A program made the translations under genes and the position numbers. The notes under the pieces were generated by a model, which had not been told where the DNA came from, did no database searches, and was given only the letters and a program-made list of their open reading frames with translations. From NCBI GenBank assembly GCA_030169165.1, contig CM058041.1, positions 32,425,593 through 32,489,592 of the forward strand: a stretch of DNA of 64,000 bases, read 5' to 3'. Position 1 is the stretch's first letter, and each line of letters opens with the position of its first letter. Positions 54,470 to 64,000 of the stretch are shown here, piece after piece. The stretch comes from Centaurea solstitialis (Eukaryota; Streptophyta; Magnoliopsida; Asterales; Asteraceae).

Positions 54470-56090
54470 TCTCTCTTTTATCTCTCTATTCGATATGGTT
54501 GTCTAAACAATTTTATTTTTGTTTGTGTTTGTGTTTGCTACTATTTTTTATTTTTTGTTTGGATTGTTTAGAATTTTAATTGTTTTCTTAGTTTGGTTTA
54601 TTTTATTTTGTTCTTTTTACCTTTTATTTTTCTTTTTGTTTTTAGATACAGCTGTTTATGATTCTGCATCGGGTACGATTTCCGGAATAATCTCTCTCAG
54701 ATCAGAACAAGTCAAATAACCCGGGAAGTTTCTCTTATTCCCAATTAACTGTTGCATTGAGGACACTGCAAATTTTAAGTGTGGGGAGGGGGTTATGTTG
54801 ACTTGTCTGCTTGCTTATTGGGTACACTTTATGCTTGTGATTGTCGTTTTTCAAATTTTTGAAAGCTTTGAAGTTTGACCCTAATTTTTTTCAAAAACTG
54901 AGATTGTTTTTGAGACTGAGTTGCTTGTTTAGGAGGACATGAGATGAGACTGTTTGAGTAGGAGAATACCTTGGAATACTGATTACCATGAGTGCCTCAC
55001 CCGATTCCTTTGAGAGATTGAGCCTAATTAATTCATTTGTGTGAGGAATACCGACTTTGACCCAAGGTAGAACTTGTCACTAGAATTCTTGTCGAGACCA
55101 CATAAGAGAAGTATTTATCACCATTGCACTGATAGAGGCCTTCGTTTCTAACCCTTTTAGCCTTCGTTAGATAACCTCATCATAGGGTTATTTAATTTGC
55201 CTAGCCAATTTCTGAAAAGGTGTTCACTTATAACACTTTCACCCTTGAAACCATTTTTTGAGCCTTAGCCTTTCGTTTCTTTACCCAATTCACCATATAC
55301 CCGTGAGCCTAATTGTTTTATCTATCTTTTGGCCGTAACTTAAATTTGATACTTGAGATGTTTGATCCAGTTTTTCAAAAATCTGATAGTTTTTATGGGA
55401 TTGATAAGAGCATGAGAGAAGAGCCAAAAGCAACATAGTTGCTGCTCTGAGAAAGAGAAAAGAAAGAAAAAAGAAAAGATGAGACTCAAAGAAAAGAAAA
55501 GAAAATATCAAAAGAGTCGAGAGAAAAAAAAAGTGAGCTTAAAAGTGTGAAAAAGAATTTGTGCCACAAATAAGCCATAGGCTTAGGCCGATTCTAAAGA
55601 AAAAAAAAAAGAGAGAGAGAGATATGCTCATCCCGATAGTTTCACTGTTTGAGAATCAGATTTTGTGCTTTACTGTTTGGATCATTACAAATTTTGTTTT
55701 CAAGTTTTTGTTGCAATATCCTTAGCCACTCATATATCCTTTATCCTACCGTTAACCTTAGCCTAACATTACAACCCCTAAGTCCTCTTGACGGTTGACA
55801 ACTTCTCAGTGGTGGAGATTAGATTCAGTGCCAAGCTTATGCATGAGGGAATTGGTCGAGTATTGGTGAGATCACTTTTTACACTTTTACCCCCGAGAGA
55901 TACACTTCAGATTATTATTCATACTATGTGAGGGTAAAAGGTCCACCTTGGTATTCGATTACTTGATATGTCTTGTCTTTGTGTCTGACTATGTGAGTAT
56001 TCTTTGTCTTCTTGGATGATCTTGGGTGGAGATAATTTTGGTGTCATCTTTCTTATCTTTCAGTCTTTTGATTGAGGACAATCAAAGCTT
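54470..56090 (+). other. 3' non-coding spacer of the Athila-like element
   Basis: No long frame. Contains TTTAAGTGTGGGGAGGGGG near 54774, an A/G-rich stretch (55430-55620) and a second AAGTGTGGGGATTTT at 56091, which is the polypurine tract. The repeated AGTGTGGGGAT motif (also at about 52870 and 52952) is frequent in this element's non-coding parts. Confidence 0.6.
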
Positions 56091-56104
56091 AAGTGTGGGG
56101 ATTT

Positions 56105-57531
56105 TGATAACACCAAAATTATACATGTTTTGGTGGTGCTTAATTGGTTGAATTTACCCCGTTTATCACTTGATTCTCACCTAATTACTCACGAATTGGT
56201 ATGTTTGTTACTTTTGAAGGTATTGGAGAACACGGAGCTAAAAAGTGCGGAAAATAGGCAAAATTGTGCGAAAGTTGGAAAAGTACAAAACAGGAAGTTT
56301 TAGCGATCGCGAAGTGAAGGTTTTGGCGCCGCCAAGACTGATATTCGAGAAGGTTCCTGCCTTTTATCAACTTAGCGCCGCGAAGATGAAGTTTAGCGCC
56401 GCGAAATTGGCATTTGCACTCACAAGAAGATTCCAGAATTTGCCAAAAATATAAGGAGTAGGGTTTTTAAGTGTTTCGCGCCGCGAACGCCTACTTGGCG
56501 AACGCGAAACAGCTTTCGGACCTTCTTTTAAATACTGTTCTCAGCCTTCAGTTCCATATGCATTCTTAGATAGAAAAATACAGTAAAAGGGTCAGTTGTA
56601 CCAGTTGGTTAGTGGTTTGGAGGGAGAATCAAGTGTGGAGAGAGGAGACGCTGCGTCGATACGGATACTCGATTAATCATCTGTAGCTGTATGGTCGGTA
56701 GAATGTCTGTCTTTATCTATACTTATTCTGTTTTCCTAGCTATGAGTAGTGAGTAGTTTTCTATGTAGTACTTATCGTGGTAGATGAACCATGTGGATAT
56801 GATTTTATGGTTTTAATGATTATTGATTTGTTTTGGTTAATTGAATGTGGTTTTATGATTCCAATTTGATTCCTGCTATTTCGTGTGTTTGAACTCGTTG
56901 GTTGGGTTTGCTTTTGGACCAAAAAAGTAGACTCCATTGGGTTAATCAACCTCTCTTGACTTATCCTTCGAGACCTCGGAGAATTAGGTTAAGTGGTTTC
57001 TTGGACCGAGAGAAACTAGATTGTAAAACACCGGTTAGTTGAGATAGGATTGGGTGACTGATATTTAGGTTGTCTGACAATCAACCTAGGTATTGGGACT
57101 AGGAGGACCATTCTAGTTGACAATCATATTATCTGCATGTTAGGGTGTCCCAGACTTAAATCCTTACAATAGCCAAATCAATCATACTTTTATGTAACTT
57201 AATTATCCACTTGGGGATTCACTATGCCATGATAAGTGCTACTGTTTTCTTTATTATTGTTAAATCAGTTTTTATTCTGCTTTCTAGTTCTTAGTTGTTA
57301 ATTTAGTTTTCAAATCATTTTCTCAAAAACCCCCCATAGCCTTAGATTAATTAAACTAATAGGATTACCAGTCTGTTACTTGACCGTTCCCAGTGGTAGA
57401 TACGATACCTGGACTTTCCTACGCTATATTGCTATCGATCAGGTACGCTTGCCTGTGAATGTGGTAATAGGTGGTTAGGCATTAGAGGTTAAAACTTGTT
57501 ACGCTTTTTATAGTTAATATTTACCGCACCA
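56105..57531 (+). repeat. 3' LTR of the Athila-like element
   Basis: About 99.4% identical to the 5' LTR by eye, with differences such as GTTATG/GGTATG, GGCATT/GGTATT and a one-base T-run indel near 57292. It ends at the ACAAA duplication. Confidence 0.95.
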
Positions 57532-57536
57532 ACAAA

Positions 57537-57875
57537 TATTTCAAATTCACAAGTTTGTAGTTTTAGATAACAAGAGAATACCATTTAACTTTTATAACAT
57601 ATATAGCAAGACAATATCAATGTGAATTCTTTTACATAAATGGCTCTCAAATAATAACAAATAATGTCTTATGGTAATTAAAGAACTCTTGTGACAGACA
57701 TAGACATAACCAAACTAAAACGAAAATAAATCCTATAGAGAACACGGTCTGATATGTATGCAGACCTTACCTTTACCATGAACAATAGTAGAGAAGCTAT
57801 GATAACATCATGCTCGATTTTTCATTTCCTGTATCGTATGTGTGATCGATCTCAACAATAAGAAGCATGACACAC
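57537..57875 (-). other. 3' flank/UTR of the receptor kinase gene
   Basis: Only non-coding sequence between the Athila target site and the kinase stop codon; probably includes the 3' UTR. Confidence 0.5.
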
Positions 57876-60410
57876 CTAAGATGACTCCTTTGCATCGCGG
57901 TCTCTCTTCTTCAGATATTCACTCACACCAGCGACGGGGTACAGATCGGGAGCAGAAGTTGTTGAATCAGTGTATGCAGTCGACACTTCCTCGATAACGC
58001 TCTGGTTCGTACCCAAGAGTTGCTTCATCATCTTCTCGCGAAACACTTTGGTCTCCGAGATGCTTTCTACAACAGCAACTTCCTTCGGAACTATTCTTCC
58101 TTCGAGCATGCTAACGGCTGCTGACATTGCAGGCCTGTCGGTCGGAGAGATAGTCGTGCACACTAGAGCGAGGTTTGTAACCACCATCACTTCGTGGACG
58201 TTGTAGTCTGTACCCATCCTCGGATCAACTAGCTCCAATAAACTACCCTCAATTTTTAGAGCAACAGCCTAAAAGAAGAGGCAAGAAAGATGATGAATAA
58301 ATTCAACTTCATAAGTTGGAAAAGGTTCGTGTCAGTTAATTTACCCGATCGTGAAGAATAAAATGATTCTGCTTTGCCTTGTCAACAGTGTTAGCCATCC
58401 CGCTCACAATCTCTAAAAGAACGATGCCGTAGCTATAGACATCCGCTTTATCTGTGAGGTAACCACGCTGTGCGTATTCTGGAGCCATATATCCACTGAA
58501 AATCGAAAAGAAAAACTAAACCTTGAAGCGGTCTTCATAATCTAACAATTATATCAAAGATGGTGTAAACCGGCATATAAACGACTCACTAAGTTCCAGC
58601 AACACGGGTGTTGATATGGGTGTTATCCTCTTCATCAAGCTTAGCCAAACCAAAATCAGAAATCTTGGCGTTAAAATCCTTATCGAGCAGCACGTTGGAT
58701 GCTTTTATGTCTCTATGCACAATCTTCAATCTTGATTCTTCATGGAGAAAAGACAGCCCTTTGGCTATATCGATGCAGATCCTGTAGCGTGTTGGCCAAT
58801 CTAGTTCCAACTTGCATTCTTCATATAAGGGTTGGAAAACATTTTCATTAGATACATCATACAAGACAAATTTTAGTTTTTCCTGCTTTTCATGTCGTAT
58901 TTATGTTAGTCTTAGGGGTTGTTTACTAGACACTTACCCTGGTAGTGGTAGGTAAGTGCTTACCGGTATCATTTACCTCATAATTCTTTCCAATTGAGCA
59001 TGGAAACCACCGAGAATCTTACCTAGTAAGAGACATAACAAGGACCTAGAGTCTTACCCGGTAAGTGATGGAAATGACTCTTACCCGGTACAAACAATCA
59101 ATTTTAATGGTTGAGAACGTTATACTACAAGGTAAGGGTAATCTCCTTGCTGGTAAGTGTTTGGTAAAAGACCCCTTAGTGGTTGTTTACTTGGTGCTGA
59201 CCAAGATCTGACTGAGCCAGAACCAAAATGTTGCTTACCAGGTCAGATCTGTTTATTCTATGTTTGCCCCTTCTTTTATCCTCTTTTTTTAACATCCAAC
59301 TACAAAAAAGTTAAAATAGTCTTTTCGTTTGTTGGTAAGCACTTACCAAAAACACGTGGTAAACACTCTTACCCAAACAACACTTACCCGAGTCAGCACT
59401 CTTACCCGGATCAACACTTACCCGGTAAGAGTTAGTAAACGGCCCCACCAGATTTTATCGTATGTCACTCCTCGCCTATAGTAGTTGTTAGAATGGTTTT
59501 GAAAAGCGTGTGATGCGTACGCCTCGAGGAAAATATAAATAAGGAGTCGCAGACGAGGCATACGTCTTATTTGTCCGAGGCTGTGAGGTGTGAGGTGGAG
59601 AGTCGATATTTCTTTTTTGAAAACCTTGTTCGTCTCTAGTTCTCCTAAGCTCTATCTGTTACTCATCTGTGTTCTTTGTGAGTTCTAGTTTTCTCCCATT
59701 TTCTTTGCATATTCTTCTTTGACACTCTTCGGTTCATGGAACTATTATGATATTTAAGACTTTTTATTTAGGAGTTGTGATCAAATTAATAATACTTATA
59801 TATGTTTCAAATAGATCAATAAATTTTTCTTTGTTACTGTATCTATATTTCATGATTGAGAGAAGTGTATGTAGATTCTTTTAGTTATATTGTGTCTAAT
59901 GCTCAAGTATCGAGTGTGTGTGTGTGTGTGTGTGTGTGTATTGCATATATTTTCTAAGTAGAAGTAGTGGGACGCAGATTGATATAAATATATTTAGGAG
60001 TAAATTACACTGTAGGTCCCTGTGGTTTGCTCAAAATCTGGATATCGTCCCTCGTTGAAAATAACTTCTTTTTTCGTCCTTATGGTTTACATTTCGTTGC
60101 ACCCTGGGTCCCTATCGCTAACTCCGTTAAACTAAATCTGTTAATTCAAGGGTATTCTTGTCAATTCATGTATTAATTAAAAATTCATTTTTACAAAACC
60201 AATTAGAAATGGGCAAGTGTCTTCTAACTTTTAACCCTTTGACCATTGATTCTCCAATCCAACCCGATCCTACCCACCCATCGTCTCCCTCCCTTTGTCA
60301 TCTTCTATTCTTCTCCCCCACCAAAACAACCTACCTTCTTTTCCATCAAAAAACCCAACTGCAATTTTAGAAATCCTCATAGATAACTATATACATACTC
60401 TCTCTTTCAT

Positions 60411-60442
<32 letters not shown>

Positions 60443-61037
60443 CATTATATCTACAACCATGTATATTAAAACCCATCTCCATCTAACCTAAATATATACA
60501 TTTATATGTACACACCTCCCATATTAAAAGCCCACCTCCCTTTTACCCATATGTATTTCTAGCCGGGCATGGCACTTTTAGGGCTCTAATTTTTTCAAAG
60601 CCATGAAGATCTTGCACTGATGATGACTTGGTCACACATGAGATTTGCTTCTCGTTTTGTTTAGACCTTAAAAGATGGATATTGGGCCTTTAAGAGAGAT
60701 ATATGTATGTGAATTGTGTAAAAAGTGGGTTTTATAAATGGATGATAGGTGTGAAGAAAATAAATTTTATTCAAGTTATTGATCTAGATTGTGTTAGGAG
60801 GTGTCAATGGATGAGCTTGGAAGCTGGAAATGGTGCTATTTTTCGCCATTGTTGCAGGTCCTATATATATATATTGTATGTTCTCTATGTGTATCTTGAT
60901 GGTATGTGTATTAGTGTAATATACGTGTGTGTATATTATATATATGTTCTAAGTGTATTAGTGTAATATATGTCTGTGTATATTATATATATATATATAT
61001 TCTAAGTAGCAGCTTATATACGTGTATATACATATCT

Positions 61038-61071
<34 letters not shown>

Positions 61072-64000
61072 AGAGTGAGAGAGAGAGAGAGAGATATCGA
61101 AGAGAGACATGTTTTGATTTGGGGAAAATTGGAAATTGGAGGGAAAGTCGTAAGTTTTATATATATAGGTTGTGTATATATATATATATATACTATATAT
61201 GTATATAAGTTGCAGGTGGGTCAAGAGGAAAGGGTTAGGGAGAGGGAAGAGGGTTGGGGTGGGGAAGACGTGTAGGGGGTGGGTGGAAGGGTCAAAGGTC
61301 AAACTAGTGAGATGATAAATAGGATGGACACTTGTCATTGCTTGGTTGGTGCTCTAATAATTGTTTTTAGTTAATAGGTAAGTTGACCAATTTACCCCTG
61401 AGTTAACGGCAATGTTTTAACACTGTTAATGGTAGGGACCCAACATGAAACGAAATGCAAACCAGAAGGACGAAAAAAAGGAGTTATTTCAAACGAGGGA
61501 CGATATCCAGATTTTGAGCAAACCACAGGGACCAACCATGTAATTTACTCTATATTTAGTGTAGTGTATATAAATTTTGCCTTAGGACTTGCGCCTCGGT
61601 CTGCCTCGAGGCTTACGCCTCGCCTCATTGAGGGAGACTCCTCGAGGCAACTTTTTAAAACCTTGGTTGTTAGTACAAATTGCGATTCCCCTGTTTGTTA
61701 ATCATGTATTCATGTGTCCTTACTTCCTTGTTTATTCACTGTACATGTTTCTGTGTTTGCACAAATTTATGTGTATGATATCTTTGTCTACCCTATCCTA
61801 CCCTTAGACCCTACTTCTGTGTGGGATATATCGACTTTGTTTAGTTTGTATTTATTCCACAAAAAGAGCCCTTGTTTTGTAATTTGTTATGAAGCGCCTA
61901 GAGCGTCAACATTTTGGAAACGGAAAGAAGTAACAAAATTTAACGAATTCTAAGAAACATTTAAGGATGTGTACAGCTTACCAAACAAAGCATCGGCAAG
62001 ACTATTATTTTCCATGTATTCATACGCTAGCAACAACTGGTTTCCTTCGATACAACATCCATGCAGCTTCACAAGATGCGGGTGTTGCAAAGCAGATATC
62101 ACGCCTAATTCGTTCAAGAACTCCCTATTTCCTTGCCTTGATTTGGCAGAAAGCTGTTTCACGGCTATTAAGGTGCCATTCGGCAATGTACCCTTCATGA
62201 AAAAGACAATGTTGGTTTCACGCATGGTAGAAGAACTGTTCCATATTCCGTGATCAAAGGAAAGTAGTATATTACCTTGTAAACAGAGCCAAAACCACCT
62301 TCTCCAAGCTTATGAGCATCATCAAAATTGTTTGTTGCAGCTTTAATTTGCCTCAATGTAAATGAACCAGTGATGCCACTCAGCTCTATCAAACGACACC
62401 GAGAACATGTAAAAAACATGGGAGAGAATCTAAAATGAATATCGGTTCGTCACGTAAATACCTAAGTCCATAGTATCTGTGCTATTTGAACAACACCGCC
62501 ACCATAAAACTCCTAGAATTAGGATGATGACACAAACTGCTGCAACCACAATTCCAACCAAAATCCCACTAGACACACCATCTCCATTTCCTGATCCATC
62601 TTCTTGTGGAACCGAAAAATCTGAATAATTGAAATAAGCCAAGATAGAAATTAAGGTGAAGGACGATTTAGAGAGTCACAAAAGAAAAAAAGAAAAACGT
62701 GAACTTGTTGCAGGATAAAACCGAAAAAATTATATAATATTCTTAGGGAGCTTGTATTTGTGCATGGTGTTCCTATTTAGCACATCATAAACCAATTTAA
62801 ACTTACACTCAACGAGAGTTAATTTAGTCATTTTGGCAAATCTACAACCATTGTCACAAGTGATACAGTCAAACTTCAAACTCCAAACACCACACCATTC
62901 ACAAAACTCGTAGAAAGTTGCAGCTTACTTGGATCCACAGAGATTGCTGAAATAAGAGGACCATAATTTCCTCGAGACGGGATAGTGGTTGTCCCTTTTC
63001 CTGCCCAATAGAGTCGAATTTCCAATGTATTGGTAACATTTACAGGATAAGTGCTCACATATGCTATCCCAACCCCGCCTGCTTTATGACTGATGTCAAA
63101 ATCCTTCTCCACCAACTTACCCTAACACAATACCAACCATTTACAATAAACACCATAGAGTTAAGCTACCAAAAAATAATTATATTGAATTTTATATCTA
63201 GGCAAAAAAAAGGGTTTTTCTTGCTACAGCATTAGCACCCTGTCTGAAAAACTCTCTAGTTTGTTATTTGCTATTATAGTCGATATTTCCATTTCAGAAA
63301 CAACACTTGATACACATATATATATAAGGACATACATACCTGAATATAAATATCAAATAAACGTCGCCCAAGGCTGCTATATGTTCCATCATCAGTAAAA
63401 ACAATTTCGGCAAAGTGAAGGCTTACGTTGTAGCTTCCTTTATGCATGCAGAATCCATAATATGTCAAAGATAAGGGTGAGGCTCTTGCGTTTTCGTACA
63501 ATTCAGGGTTGCTCCCCGAAACCCTAGAGCTAGTTCTCTTTATGTAATTGTTATTGCTTGTGTCATCAAAGTCACCGGTATTGCTAAATCCCCAGCGATT
63601 CTCAACAGTGAAACTTGAAGCAGTACCTGTTGCAAAGTCACGTTCATACGTTTTCTTTCCATCCTCTAGTGATTGATGCTCTCCACCACAGTTGATATAC
63701 AAGGAGGTGATATCTGATCCAAAAATAGAAATATAAAGTTTATGCATTAACACATACTGGATTGTTATTTCATCAACCCATAGGCCATATTATGTAGAAA
63801 TTATGATGAGAAATTAAGCAGCGCTTCCACGAATAAGCATTTTCAGCTCATATGTGATTTCTCGCACATATATCATTAATGAATTATGCCTTAAGAACAT
63901 CATCATCAACAAATCTAGTATAAATTGAACCAAGAATAACATGCCATATGAGAAATAATATGCAAGTTTAACTTACTATTTTGACAAACATTCGGCAAGC
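57876..64000 (-). CDS. LRR-VIII-2 malectin receptor-like kinase, 3' portion
   Basis: Nine exons with GT-AG borders and consistent phases: 63977->64000, 63340-63713, 62929-63121, 62462-62620, 62276-62385, 61982-62192, 58590-58818, 58345-58495, 57876-58268. In order: the malectin domain (SLYINCGGEHQSLEDG, NVSLHFAEIVFTDDG, LGRRLFDIYIQ, VEKDFDISHKAGG), a transmembrane helix (GILVGIVVAAVCVIILILG), then the kinase: P-loop GEGGFGSVYKG, lysine in IAVKQL, HRDIKASNVLLD, DFGLAKLDEED, GTYGYMAPEYA. The kinase is of the RD type with all catalytic residues present, so it is probably active. The N-terminal LRRs lie beyond the window. Family members are plasma-membrane receptors; Arabidopsis relatives are At1g07650/At1g53430-like (from memory). 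The intron at 58819-61981 holds at least three transposons, yet the reading frame is intact. Confidence 0.93.
58915..59175. mobile_element. Tourist-like MITE in the kinase intron
   Basis: GGGGTTGTTTACTAGACACT at the left and GTTTGGTAAAAGACCCC at the right, between TTA duplications (58912-58914 and 59176-59178). It has the same TTACCCGGTAAG interior as 4131-4415. Confidence 0.85.
59179..59446. mobile_element. second Tourist-like MITE, adjacent
   Basis: Starts GTGGTTGTTTACTTGG directly after the TTA of the previous element and ends GAGTTAGTAAACGGCCCC. It has the same internal palindromes. The right-hand TTA is missing, so either its end is mutated or the first MITE inserted at its edge. Confidence 0.65.
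59447..59997. other. left part of a CCTCGAGG-rich repeat, split by a MULE
   Basis: GGTTTTGAAAAGCG followed by ACGCCTCGAGG motifs here pairs with CCTCGAGGCTTACGCCTCG and TTTTTAAAACCTTGG at 61585-61670, so an older inverted-end element was probably split by the MULE at 59998. A (TG)n run is at about 59916-59939. Confidence 0.5.
59998..61550. mobile_element. non-autonomous MULE in the kinase intron, 1,553 bp
   Basis: Perfect 9-bp duplication TATATTTAG at 59989-59997 and 61551-61559. Terminal inverted repeats of about 170 bp start GAGTAAATTACA and share GTCCCTGTGGTTTGCTCAAA, GATATCGTCCCTCGTT and AACTCCGTTAA segments. The interior is AT-rich with (AC)n, (TA)n and (GA)n microsatellites (60411-60445, 60863-60878, 61040-61095, 61170-61200). 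No transposase is present. Confidence 0.93.
61551..61981. other. right part of the split CCTCGAGG-rich repeat and intron remainder
   Basis: Contains the right arm described at 59447 and plain intron sequence down to the donor at 61981-61980. No gene. Confidence 0.5.

Larger units (their letters stand above)
48134..57531 (+). mobile_element. complete Athila-like LTR retrotransposon lacking pol, 9.4 kb
   Basis: Perfect 5-bp duplication ACAAA at 48129-48133 and 57532-57536. LTRs of 1,428 bp (48134-49561) and 1,427 bp (56105-57531) differ at about eight positions by eye. The order is LTR, tRNA-Asp primer site (49568-49584), gag-protease, a gap without reverse transcriptase or integrase, a spliced ATHILA-type ORF, a purine-rich 3' spacer, polypurine tract AAGTGTGGGGATTT (56091-56104), and LTR. 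It is structurally intact but must rely on another element for reverse transcription and integration. Confidence 0.95.

Overview
This is a plant nuclear window: AT-rich, with GT-AG introns, long LTR retrotransposons and abundant small DNA transposons. The Ty1/copia gag/pol and Athila-like gypsy families look like those of Asteraceae genomes such as lettuce, sunflower or daisy relatives. That placement is from memory and moderate in confidence. There is no bacterial or organellar gene organisation.

Host genes are few. (1) A complete single-exon DUF538 secreted protein lies at 4811-5341 (+). (2) A seven-exon gene lies on the minus strand at 9435-13377. Exons 2-7 are intact with matching splice phases, but exon 1 carries a 4-base insertion and an internal inverted duplication. 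Its residues suggest a permuted NlpC/P60-papain (YiiX-like) fold. (3) Exons of a LEA_3/SAG21-like protein sit at 22278-23230 (-), with a second copy of its first exon at 14014-14059. (4) One orphan exon of a type I inositol polyphosphate 5-phosphatase lies at 18645-18749 (-). (5) The 3' part of a malectin-domain LRR receptor-like kinase of the LRR-VIII-2 type occupies 57876 to the window end (-). It has nine exons in perfect phase and a 3.2 kb intron full of transposons. Its LRR half lies beyond base 64000.

The first 31 kb mixes these genes with DNA transposons whose target-site duplications are visible: a 0.84 kb MULE (2921-3762), a Tourist/PIF MITE (4131-4415) and a 1.07 kb hAT element (26545-27616). 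It also holds a copia LTR, Helitron-like repeat arrays, and local duplications. Exon 1 of gene (2) occurs again at 19431-20204 as two arms facing each other across a 42-base loop, a hairpin-RNA architecture. The DUF538 3' end and flank are copied at 24893-25860.

From 28.4 to 57.5 kb the window is nested retrotransposon. A copia element (31816 to about 42570, +) is split by a composite element (32488-39885) and by an Athila-type solo LTR (40017-41406). The composite has 207-bp TRIM-like LTRs outside. Inside is a degenerate gypsy pol that carries its own 1.5 kb LTR and is itself split by a copia solo LTR. Next comes a copia gag on the minus strand (42573-46463), split by a 1 kb MULE. Last is a young, complete 9.4 kb Athila-like element (48134-57531) with gag-protease and a spliced second ORF but no reverse transcriptase or integrase.

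Two signals cut across families. Clusters of short CpG palindromes (TTCGCG..CGCGAA type) sit just upstream of TATA-like boxes in three diverged Athila LTR types, and again inside the young element just before its second ORF. A separate cluster of palindromic TCCGATTCGGA-type motifs fills the leader of the copia gag. These, the exon-1 hairpin and the composite retroelement are the best candidates for undescribed biology here.
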